Positions 53,336 to 63,021 of a stretch of DNA of 64,000 nucleotides are shown piece after piece (the first letter of the stretch is position 1; every line of letters begins with the position of its first letter). A program made the translations under genes and the position numbers. Source of the stretch: Closterium sp. Naga37s-1 (Eukaryota; Streptophyta; Zygnematophyceae; Desmidiales; Closteriaceae); contig CANJKZ010000137.1 in NCBI GenBank assembly GCA_947471745.1, positions 4,418,001 through 4,482,000 on the forward strand, in the 5' to 3' direction. The notes below the pieces were generated by a model. It had not been told where the DNA came from. It did not search any database and worked only from the letters and a program-made list of their open reading frames with translations.

Positions 53336-55593
53336 ATGTCGGGCGCGGCGTCAGCTGTTTACATCCTGGACATGAAGGGGAGGGTTCTGATATGGAGGGA
53401 TTACCGTGGCGATGTTCCTGCATCCGCTGCAGAGAAATTCTTTAACAAGCTGATGGAAGGCGAGGTACGCGATGAGGATATAAGTCAGACCATACCCATG
53501 TCCTGATGTGGATCATTACAGCATAAGAACGCATGAAGCTTACGCGGAGTCTCGATGTATTTTTACAGCGTCTTGCGAGCCTCATTTTCCGGCTTCTAAT
53601 CCCAGCGAATCCAGGAATGCATTTTGGGATCGTAATCTACGTATATTCTGGCGACATTGGCTGGTCGTAGAAACATTCTTCTGGATTTTACGGTCAATGT
53701 CAGATTTTCATTCGGACCGTGGGTCCTTTTTGTGTGCCGTGTTCCTTTCAGCGTAATCTCTTCTTTAATCCCCCGTAATCCATCCGTTGATCCTTCGGAA
53801 TGGACGGCTTTGATTCCTCACACGATTGCGTTCTCTTGAACCACCTTGTCGCGTCAGGCTGACCCGTCCTCGCGAGAGCCGGTGATTCTGGACAACGGAG
53901 TGACGTACCTCTTCATTCAGCACAACAACGTGTATCTCATGATCGCCACCCGGCAAAACGCCAACGCCGCCAGTTTACTGCTCTTCCTTCACAAAGCCGT
54001 AGAGGTGGGTGGGCCGCAGGGAGGGATGTGATTGGGGTCGGATGTGCGTGATAATCGCTCGTTGTGCTTCAGATGTCCCTGGTATTACTTCTTGTGTGCC
54101 TGGCGATGACTCAGAAGTGACATGATGGCTGGTGTGTGCTTGGCGATGTTCAGATGTCCCTGATGATGGCTCATGTATGCTTTGCGGTCAATTGAGTCGC
54201 ATGCGCATGGTTGCATCGCATATGTCGCACGTATGTGAATTGACATAGCTTTACGGATTCGGGCTGTGTGATTTTCCGAATCTGCTTTGGGAGGCTTCGA
54301 GCAAATTCGCTGCAGTGTATCCAATCAGCGACTAATATTGCTCTCATACAGCGTAACTGGTCTGACCTAAAGTCTGTGACGGATGGCTATACTGATGATG
54401 CATACGAACCTTCGTGTGTGTATTCCGTCGGCGCAGGTCTTTAAGTACTACTTTGACGAGCTGGAAGAGGAGTCGCTAAGAGACAACTTCGTCATCGTGG
54501 TACGTGTCGCGTTTGCGTTTCCAGAGTTTTCGTTTCCAGCGTTTTCGTTTCCACCACAGCAAGCCAATTGAGTGTCTGCCTATTGTGGTTCGTCCCTCTT
54601 CCCCATCCCCTCCTCCCTCTCCCTAAGCGCCCTCATGTCCTGGTCCCCTCGTCTTGCTGGTCGTCAATCTCTTTTTTTTCCTCTTCACGCTGCTGCCGTC
54701 CTCGTCCCACCTTACCACCCATCAATCTCCATCTCCCACCCCTAGTGTCCCATCCCCTCCTCCCCACCTATCCCCTCCCCGTCTTCCCACCCTTCCCTTC
54801 CCTATCACCCCACCCCTCCCCACCCCATCTTCCCACCCCTCCCTTCCCCATCTCCTCACCCGTCCCCGTCTCCCCTTTCCTCCTTTCTTCCGCCCTCTCC
54901 CGTTCCGCTTTTCGCCTCCATTGCGCCATCCTCACGCAGTACGAGCTGCTGGACGAGATAATGGACTTCGGGTACCCGCAATTCACGCACCCTCCCTCCC
55001 CTCTCCCCACTCCACCCTTCCCCCTCTCCCCACCCCTCCCCTCCTCCCCTTCCCCACGCAGTACGAGCTACTGGACGAGATCATGGACTTTGGGTACCCG
55101 CAATTCACGGAGGCGAAGATTCTGAGCGAGTTCATCAAGACGGACTCGTACCGCCTGGAGCTGTCCACGCCCAAGCCCAACATCGCTGCCGTCACCAACG
55201 CCGTCTCCTGGCGTAGCGAGGGCATCCGCTACAAGAAGAACGAGGTGAGCGCGTGCAAGGGGGGGTGTGAGCGTGCATGGAAGGAGGTGAGCGTGCATGC
55301 ATGGAACGATATGAGTGCATGCTTGGGTTCCAGGGTTACTATTGAGTCGATTCAATCGTCCCTGGAGCTGTCCACACCCAAGCCCAACATCGCTGCCGTC
55401 ACCAACGCCGTCTCCTGGCGTATCGAAGGCATCCGCTACAAGAAGAACGAGGTGAGTTGTGTGCATGGAACGAGGTGATCGTGTGCATGGTGCTAGAGAG
55501 GGTCCTCCACGCAGTTCTAGTGAGTACTATCCCGGTTGCTGTTTCCTCTCACCTGTTTGCAAGCCTGAGTGTTACATGCTGAACTGCCATCGT

Positions 55594-55624
<31 letters not shown>

Positions 55625-58600
55625 CCAATGTTTATATTGCTTCTTTTCGTGCAGGTGTTCCTGGATGTGGTTGAGAGTTTTGACATCCCTAACATTTGCA
55701 GACTGCTATATGTGCCAATCATTTGCTTTCAATGTCTTATGGAACGTCTCTGTCTTTTTTCGCAGGTGTTCCTGGACGTGGTTGAGAGTGTGAACATCCT
55801 GGTGAACAGCAACGGTCAAGTGGTGCGGTCTGAAGTCGTGGGCGCTCTCAAGATGCGAACGTACCTCAGGTAAGGACAAGAAAGGAATGGAAGAAAGGGG
55901 AAAATAGGGGGAGGAAGGGGGGATAGAGAGGAGTAGGGGGGAAGTGGGGGTGATGAGGTGGGAGGGATGGATGTGGGAGGGGGGTGGGTCAGGGAGTATG
56001 ACTTTGTTTCTTCTTGACCCCATTCCCTCCAGGTTGCTTGCCATAGTGCGAGCGAGGGCTCAACAATGCCAGAGGCACTTCTAGAGGACCCAAACTTGGC
56101 TTTTGTGTCCGATCCTTTCGTCTTCCCTTTTTTTCGCTTGTGATTTCTCTTGAACCTTTGTCCCTTCCCAGTGGCATGCCAGAGTGCAAGTTGGGGCTGA
56201 ACTATCGACCTTGTGCGTCCCTGCTCCCTCTTTCCCTCGACCCCTCTCCCAGTGGCATGCCAGAGTGCAAGCTAGGGCTGAACGATCGAGTGCTGCTGGA
56301 GGCACAGGGCAGAGCGACCAAGGGCAAAGCGATCGATCTGGACGACATCAAGTTCCACCAGTGAGTGATTTCCTGCGCTGCGCCTGTCTTTTAATATTAT
56401 ACGTCCCTTGAATGAAACTTCACGCCCTCATGAGCCCAAATGAGTCCCTGTGGTCGCATGATCCGATATTAGGCCATCAAGGTCAAACCTGCCCATGTCT
56501 TGATGCCGAGCTTACGCCCTACCCTGCTCTTGTCTTCCCCTGCCACTGCCTTCACCTGCCCTTGTCTTGCCCTGCTCGTCTGCCTACAGGTGCGTGCGTC
56601 TGGCTCGGTTTGAGAACGATCGGACCATCTCCTTCATCCCACCTGACGGGGCGTTCGACCTCATGACCTACCGGCTCAGCACTCAGGTTAGATGCTCCTT
56701 CTGCACAATCCCTCACTCACCCCTTCCCGCCTCCTCTGCTAGTCTCCCGGTCTCGCCATAGTTTTCAGTTTCCAATCATGTGTTGCATATCAAACCATGT
56801 GTTGCATGGGCTGGCTGCTAGTTGCATGCACGCATGCATGTGTGTTCCGTGCTTCTGTACCCCACCAGGTCACCCGTAATCAGGAACGAAGTGATGGTGG
56901 AGTGGCACGCGCGCAGCCACGTTGAGTACATGGTGAAGGCAACGAGCCAGTTCAAGGAGCGGTCGACATACAGATTTTTCAGCTTTCAACCATGTGTTTT
57001 ATATGCTGCATGCACCGCATTCCACCACACCCCACCAGGTGAAACCCCTCATTTGGGTGGAGGCGATGGTGGAGCGGCACTCGCGCAGCCGAGTGGAGTA
57101 CATGGTGAAGGCTCGGAGCCAGTTCAAGGAGCGGTCGACGGCGACGTCGGTGGAGATAGAGCTGCCGGTGCCCATGGACGCCATTGACCCTGCCGCCCGC
57201 ACCTCCATGGGCACCGCCACCTACACGCCCGAGCGGGAGGCCATTCTCTGGAAGATCAAGTCGTTTCCGGGAGGGAAGGTGGGTGCTGTGCTGCCTTGCT
57301 GCATCTCATACCCATGTACACGTGTGCACCTCCATGGGCACCGCCACCTACACGCCCGAGAGGGAGGCCATCCTCTGGAAGATCAAGTCGTTCCCCGAAG
57401 GAAAGGTGAGTGTCCCTTCTTGCTCGTAACTCCCTTCAAGAGTACCCGTTTCAGCATGCCAAGTGTGGTAGCAGCAGAGGACGAGTACAAAAAGCACAAG
57501 AAGCAGCAGTTTTGGCAGCAGCGGCAGTGACACATGTGGTAGCAGCTGCAGTAGCGCTTGCACCATCAGCTTGAAGAGTGACGGAGAAGGTAAACTCACA
57601 CTCTCCCTTCTGCATTCTTCTCAGAGAATGCGACTAGCTTGAGAAGAATGCAGCAGGGAGAGTGCGAGATTACCTTCACCGTCACTCCTCAAGCTGGTGG
57701 TGCAACCGCTACTGCAGCAGCTACCACTTGTGCCACTGCCGCTGCTGCCAAATCTGCTGCTGCTTGTGACTTTTTGTGCTGCCGCTCCACCCCCCACCCC
57801 TGTGCTTGATGTCCCCTCAGGAGTATCTGCAGCGAGCGCGTTTCAGCCTGCCCAGTGTGGCAGCAGAGGATGGCGAGTGTTGGGAGTGACTGAACCCTTT
57901 CTCCCCTTCCATACCCTTGTTCCTTCCTCCATCCCTGGACTTCACATCCCTTCAGGAGTACCTGCAGCGAGCGCGCTTCAGCCTGCCCAGTGTGGCAGCC
58001 GAGGATGGCGAGTGTTGGGAGTGACTGAACCCCCTCCCCCCTTCCATACCCTTGTTCCCTCCCCCCACCCCTGGACTTCACATCCCTTCAGGAGTACCTG
58101 CTGCGAGCGCGTTTCAGCCTGCCCAGTGTGGCAGCAGAGGATGACGTGGCAGAGAAGAAGGCTCCTATCCGCGTTAAATTCGAGATACCCTACTTCACAG
58201 TCTCTGGCATTCAGGTGAGAAAGACAGGGCGTTCGTCAGGTGCTCATGTGGATTGGCAGATTGTGCTAACTGTTGGGTCACCTGTTGTGTGGTTGCAATT
58301 GGGTGGATGGGGAGGTGGGGAGAGAAAGGGGAGGGGGGGAGGTGAGTTCTTATCACTAGATGCGTTATTATTGTTAGAGCTGCGAGACGAGGTGTTCAAG
58401 TGTGAAGGGAAGGTTTAATATGTGTGTCGATCGATCTTGTTTTCAGCGTTTTGTTCCACTTGTAATCAATCCTCTTTCCGCTGCTCATACCCACCTCCCA
58501 CCCCTGTCGTCGCAACCTATCCCCTTGTGTTTCATTCTGCATCCATCCAGGTGCGTTATCTCAAGATCATTGAGAAGAGTGGTTATCAAGCATTGCCGTG

Positions 58601-58649
58601 GGTGCGTTACATCACAATGGCTGGCGAGTATGAGCTGCGCATGATATGA
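53336..58649 (+). CDS. AP1M: AP-1 clathrin adaptor complex medium (mu) subunit
   Basis: AP-1 mu binds tyrosine-type sorting signals at the trans-Golgi and endosomes. Exons: 53336-53464, 53858-54004, 54437-54499, 55062-55244, 55766-55869, 56253-56360, 56590-56686, 57039-57278, 58092-58214, 58551-58649, giving 430 residues, the normal length. The N-terminal longin-like domain starts MSGAASAVYILDMKGRVLIW and includes LEEESLRDNFVIV and MDFGYPQFTEAKILSEFI. The mu-homology domain starts near WRSEGIRYKKNEVFLDVVE. It includes GMPECKLGLNDR, CVRLARFENDRTISFIPP, RSRVEYMVKARSQFKERS and FEIPYFTVSGIQVRYLKI, and ends YITMAGEYELRMI. All junctions are GT-AG and in phase. Nearly every intron has partial copies of adjacent exon edges. 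Confidence 0.95.
54940..55451 (+). repeat. Partial copies flanking AP1M exon 4
   Basis: 54940-54988 repeats the exon start (coding YELLDEIMDFGYPQF) after a valid CGCAG, then diverges. 55362-55451 repeats the exon end (coding LELSTPKPNIAAVTN to RYKKNE) with a good donor. Between the exon and the second copy lies ATTGAGTCGATTCAAT (55341-55356), an imperfect member of the palindrome family. Confidence 0.9.
55593..55700 (+). repeat. Poly(T) tract and partial copy of AP1M exon 5
   Basis: A run of about 31 T (with a few flanking T) is followed by TGCAG and 40 or so bases matching the start of exon 5 (coding VFLDVVES) before divergence. The functional exon is at 55766. Confidence 0.87.
56172..56210 (+). 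repeat. Partial copy of AP1M exon 6
   Basis: After CCCAG, TGGCATGCCAGAGTGCAAG repeats the exon start and runs to ACTATCGACC. The functional exon starts at 56253. Confidence 0.88.
56869..57405 (+). repeat. Partial copies flanking AP1M exon 8
   Basis: 56869-56967 repeats the exon start region with an acceptor, but its first bases put the conserved part out of frame. 57326-57405 repeats the exon end (coding TSMGTATYTPEREAILWKI) with a donor GTGAGT. Confidence 0.88.
57485..57779. repeat. Large imperfect inverted repeat in AP1M intron 8
   Basis: Arms of about 139 bp (57485-57623 and 57640-57779) are reverse complements with scattered mismatches, around a 16-nt loop. Matching landmarks are TGCATTCTTCTCA/TGAGAAGAATGCA next to the loop and CAGCAGCGGCAGTG/CACTGCCGCTGCTG near the base. 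The transcript would form a long hairpin. No terminal target duplication was identified. Confidence 0.9.
57821..58010 (+). repeat. Two upstream copies of AP1M exon 9
   Basis: 57821-57876 and 57955-58010 each follow TCAG and repeat the exon start (coding EYLQRARFSLPSVAAED). A weaker third remnant lies near 57450-57480 (TTTCAGCATGCCAAGTGTGG). The functional exon is at 58092. Confidence 0.9.
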
Positions 58650-59450
58650 AGCGAATTGACGAGGCTGCCTACATCTACCATGAAATGGAGTAATACAATC
58701 GTCCCATCTCGTGCATCACTCCATTCAGCACAGTTACTGTATTGTGTGGATGTCAGTAGTAGAAGGGTCCTCTTACGGTACTCATACGGTACATGACCAA
58801 TCGTTTGTATGTTGACCAAAATCATGTCTGGATTGTACACTGAACAAATGCTGCAGTGGTTGGTGTGGCGTTAGACTTGATTTATCAGTGTATCAAAAGC
58901 ACAACCTACTGGTACCCTTGCGGAGGGTGGTTCCAATAAAACCAACAGCACATTGGAACATACAGCATCAATTAATGCCCGCAATCATGGAGGACGCATC
59001 ATTAGGCATAGCAACCATTCCAGTCCCTTGCACCGAATGAGAAGTAGTTCATGGTCTGGTGATCCGCCTTAGATGGGCTGCAGTTCCGGTGATGGTCAAC
59101 TTGAGTGGACAGTCACTTGGGTAGCTTACCAAAATAGTGCATGGAAAAAACCCATGCTTTATTACCATTCAAGCTTACATCCACCCCTACAGCAAGCATC
59201 CTACTACTGCCATATCTTCCTTCCCAATGAATGCTTCTCTTCTCCCATTCTAGAACCCAACCACCTAAACGACTGAGCTAATTGGTTCCCAACAGACCAA
59301 ACGACCATTGTCAACTGCTTTAGACCCACAGCCCACTTCTACCCTTGATAATCAGAAACTCCCAAAAATCCCCTTGTCAACTGTCTCAAAATCAGAATCT
59401 TGACTTCTTTAGCAAAGTGTGGCGTGTGAGAGAGTGCACGTCATGAGCAT
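58650..59450. other. Convergent 3' flanks
   Basis: Between the AP1M stop and the stop of the minus-strand His/Asp-rich gene. Mixed composition; I see no gene or repeat. Confidence 0.5.
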
Positions 59451-59924
59451 CTAGCAGTCGTCCTTGCAGTCGTCATACTTATCCTCACAGTGGCCCCTTT
59501 TCTTGGAGTAGCACTGGCGCCTGTAGTACTCGCACCAGTCCGTGCAGTCCCACTTGCCGTACTTGCACGCCTTGAAGCTCCGGTAGGCCTTCACCTCGCA
59601 CGCCTTGGACTTCACCTCGCACGTCTTGGACTTCTTCTCGCACGCCACCATGTCGTCGTCGCACTCAGCCTTGTCCTCGCATTTCTGCTCGTTCTTGTCG
59701 CACTGGGCGTAGCGCTTCTTGTACTTTTCCATGCACGTCGGCTTGTCGTCGTCATCATCGTCATCGTGTTTGTCGTCTTTGTCGTCGTGATGATCGTCCT
59801 TGTGGTCGTCGTGGTCGTCGTGATCGTCGTGCTTGTCGTCGTGCTTGTCGTCGTGCTTGTATTCGTGTCTGTCGTCGGTCAGAATGCGCCTGTCGCCACC
59901 AATGAGAGCAGGGAAGCGGCGGTC
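59451..59924 (-). CDS. His/Asp-rich and Cys-rich protein, last exon
   Basis: Minus strand, stop TAG at 59451-59453. The exon probably starts at 59924 after CTGTGAGTGCAG, since an in-frame stop lies just upstream and a pyrimidine-rich tract precedes it. About 157 codons. The first part is an almost pure Asp/His/Lys run (HDDKHDDKHDDHDDHDDH, then DDDDDDD), as in metal-binding proteins. The second part has about 16 Cys at spacings of mostly six to seven (CMEKYKKRYAQC, CEKKSKTCEVKSKAC, CKYGKWDCTDWC), suggesting paired-Cys helices. I do not recognise the family. The upstream exon or exons, and any signal peptide, were not found. Confidence 0.6.
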   Translation of the reverse strand, partial: DRRFPALIGGDRRILTDDRHEYKHDDKHDDKHDDHDDHDDHKDDHHDDKDDKHDDDDDDDKPTCMEKYKKRYAQCDKNEQKCEDKAECDDDMVACEKKSKTCEVKSKACEVKAYRSFKACKYGKWDCTDWCEYYRRQCYSKKRGHCEDKYDDCKDDC

Positions 59925-60964
59925 TGCACTCACAGATCAAGAGACATAGAAACAGAAACTCCATGGCACGCGACCAGACCGAAATTATGTACCCTTTCGG
60001 GGAACCATGGCCGGAAGGGGGGTTCAGCCTTATTCCCACACACTATTATGTGGGACATGATAGTGGATGTCTCAACAAAGAATGAGAGCAGCCAAAAACA
60101 CCATAAGGGCTACCATGCGCAGGTATTCACATTCACAAAGTTGGCGGAAAGTTGGATGAATGGTTGGGAGGGATCGGAAACACTGGTGTTGTTCTGTAGG
60201 CATCACGGAGGGAGGGGGAGGGAAAATAGGAAGCTGCCTGCCTCTGCAATTTTAGGTTCGAAAGGGCGGTCAGCCCAGAAAATGCCGACGTGGCAGTCAT
60301 TTCCCTTCCGAACCTAATCGAAGGGAAATGCCTACAGAACAGTCATTTCCCTCGAGGGAAATGCACCCACAAGAAGGTTCCTATTTCCCCTCACCACCTT
60401 CCTCCGCGGGCAAATTTATTTGCCTCCGCCCCGCCATCGGCCACCCACCCTTCACGGGGAAGTGCGACGGTGACGGGAGGGAGGAGCTGGGCGTGGGAAC
60501 ACCAGCCTCCCACCCAAGAAACAAGCTCCATGTACAGGCACTAACCCAAACCGGGTAGCAAATCTCCAATCGAAAATAAAAAACTCACACCTGCCACCAA
60601 AGTGAAAACCCTGGCGGCCTGCTCACCACTCCTGTATGTTGGGGATTTCTATGTTGAAAACGCCCAGCCCCAAATAACTACCCTGGTCCTGCATTCGATG
60701 GTCACGTTTTATCCCTCCATTGGGCGCGAGAAATTCCGCGAGAAGTTCGTCATTTTCCCTCGGAAACTACCTCCCCAAAATCCGAAATTTCTCATCACGC
60801 GTGTTTGCCCAGGGGGGGGAAATCGACCTCGGAACCCACCTCGGAACCCTCCTCATTTACCTTCTCCCTCCCTCCTCCCCCAATCGTCAGGTGCCTACAG
60901 AACGACACCATTATGAGATGCCGTGAGAAGTGCACATGTTTGCAAACCATTTCGCAGACGCATG

Positions 60965-61079
60965 CTGATTGGCCGCGCTACTCTGAGACAAGCGTGTGCT
61001 GATTGGCCGCGCTACTCTGAGACAAGCGCGTGGTGATTGGCTGCGCTACTTTGAGACAAGCGCGTGACGATTGGCCGTC
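60965..61079 (+). repeat. 34-bp tandem repeat with ATTGG boxes
   Basis: Period 34 (starts 60965, 60999, 61033, 61067), each with GATTGGC and GAGACAAGCG. The ATTGG boxes are inverted CCAAT motifs, so this could be a promoter or enhancer array. Confidence 0.85.
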
Positions 61080-61375
61080 CGGTATTTAGGCGTCCTGAAT
61101 TTTTCATCCTTCTTACAAGTTCAACTCGATAATATAAAGATGGGCTCGTTCTTAGGATTCTTACAAGTTCCACTCGACATTTCAAAGCTGAGGTGTACTT
61201 GTGGATTAGAGAAGGGTGTGACACGTCGGTCCGAGCCCATCCTCGTGACGCGAAGTTTTTTTACAGCGCATACTAACCACGTGTTTTGCAAACCCACGAT
61301 TAGCAATTATAAGCAGTAGTAACCACATCGCCACTCAACTCGTCAATTCGCGAGCCACTGTTTTAGCCCCAACCG

Positions 61376-61460
61376 TGCTAAGTTGGCACAGCTGGCAAGC
61401 ATATCGGCTTAGGGTCCGAAATGAGGGGCTTGAAGAGGCCCAGTTTCAAACACCAGATTC
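61376..61460 (+). ncRNA. Possible tRNA-Leu-derived sequence (SINE head or tRNA relic)
   Basis: GTTGGCACAGCTGGCAAGC resembles a tRNA A box and D arm. TCGGCTTAGGGTCCGA resembles an anticodon stem-loop with UAG. A long variable-arm-like GAGGGGCTTGAAGAGGCCC follows, and AGTTTCAAACACC resembles a degenerate B box. Acceptor-stem pairing is not convincing, so this is more likely a tRNA-derived SINE or pseudo-tRNA than a working gene. Confidence 0.35.
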
Positions 61461-62900
61461 ATTTCGTGTGTTGTGTCCTAACCTCGCGATTTCCTAGTGC
61501 CTTGGTCTTCTAGCGCCCCTGCTCAAACGTATCTCACAGCGAGCCGCTTTGTAACTGTCTCCCTCGCCCATTCCACTATTGTTTTACGAATCTTGCAACT
61601 AACGCTCTGCCCCGCCCGTTCCTTTTCTTCTACCAATCCGCCCCCTCTCTATAACAGATTACTATGTGATCGAAAGGTCGCATTCTCCGTGAGCTGCACC
61701 GTGTGTGGCTTCGAGCGGCACGGCGTTCAGCAGTGATGGGCGCGACAACGACAACGAGCGACGGGCGCGACAACTACGGCGAGCGACGGGCGGCGACAAC
61801 GAGGGCGCCTGTCAACATTGGCGAGCGATGGGCGTGATAACGATGGCGAGGGACAACGAGCGGCACCAGACGGGCGTGACAACGACGGCGAGCCACCATG
61901 CCAGTGCCAGCGCGGCGCACAGCACGCTCTCACGCTCCCGCGCCATCGCTGCCATGTGCTCCTGCTCGAACTAAGGTCACTCCGAGCCATTTACTATCTC
62001 TACGCCCCGCCTCCTACTCTTATGTTTCTTAGGAAATTCGTGTGACTAATGCGCTGAGTCCTTGACTATCAAATGGGTTGTGTTGTCTGTTTATCCTATG
62101 TGCAGAGTCATGACTTTCATACAATGTACAAGCGCACAACCTACGCCGAGTTTAATACTTCGGGATTTGAGTGTGACTGGCGTATGCAGGGGTATTGTTG
62201 AAGCGCTTCGTAATTCTTTCTTCCTGTTTGCTGAAAGTTTGCTTTTCACCCTCAACCCAGTGCTTCGTTTGTGTTTTGTATGTGTGTGAGCAATGCGCAA
62301 CTTGTAGGTCTTGCTAAGTTGGGGGTACATTAATGGCTTCAGGGGTAGCTGTCAAATTGTTAGGCACATGTCAAATTCATGCTATGAACTCTAATATCAT
62401 AAAAAGTATACTAATGCTGAGTTGTAAACATGTGTACCCTACTTTTTTTTTTAAATAATGTGGATCGTCTAAAAAATGTGAACTGTAACACCGTTCTGTA
62501 CTTTGGAAATTTTGTCAGGAGCTACATGCTTTTTACTGATTTTGCGTGTAGTACTGTACACTATCGCAATTAATAACGTCTGATTTTGCTTAGTGTCACA
62601 TTTGGTTTAAGCACAAACGTTTTATGAAAATATAGCTGTAAACTGTTTTCTAAACTCAGTGTATTTTACGGTTAGTGGATAGAAAACATAACGAGGTAGC
62701 CAGTATAGAGTATTAGCAATGTCCTTTCAATGCTCGATCAAACCTTAGACAATGCGCACTAGCATTCCTCAAGCAGTCCTCAAGCAATCCGTAGGTTGCG
62801 CAGAGCAATGCGCATAGTAATGCTAAAAGTGTGTTCCCAGCAGGTACTTTTAACAATGATAATAGATAGATTTTTCATTCTTTTTCGGCGAGAGTCTTAC

Positions 62901-63021
62901 CAGCGACAGCAGGAGCGGCATCGAACTCGGACACTGCGTTCGCCTCCGCAACAGGCGCGGATGTTACGGCGAGCATTGCGCACAGCAGAACCAGCCCGGA
63001 GAGCAACACGAAAGTCTTCAT
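62901..63021 (-). CDS. Signal-peptide exon of an unidentified secreted protein
   Basis: Minus strand. ATG at 63021 opens MKTFVLLSGLVLLCAMLA, a textbook secretory signal, followed by VTSAPVAEANAVSEFDAA. The exon ends at a strong donor, GCTG/GTAAGA, at 62901 (phase 1). Downstream exons on the lower-coordinate side could not be found, so the mature protein is unknown. Confidence 0.55.

Larger units (their letters stand above)
59925..62900. other. Intergenic region with tandem repeats
   Basis: 60230-60370 has short repeats around TTCCCT(C/T)CGAGGGAAATGC. 60965-61079 is a 34-bp tandem repeat (CTGATTGGCCGCGCTACTCT onward), 3.5 units, containing CCAAT/ATTGG boxes. 61735-61880 is a GCGAC/GGGCG-rich repeat. 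62300-62880 is AT-rich. No gene is recognised. Confidence 0.55.

Noticed and set aside
59490-60317. Plus-strand 275-codon frame rich in Val/Leu
   Set aside because: Antisense of the GAC/CAC (Asp/His) repeat; hydrophobic only because GTC/GTG complements those codons.
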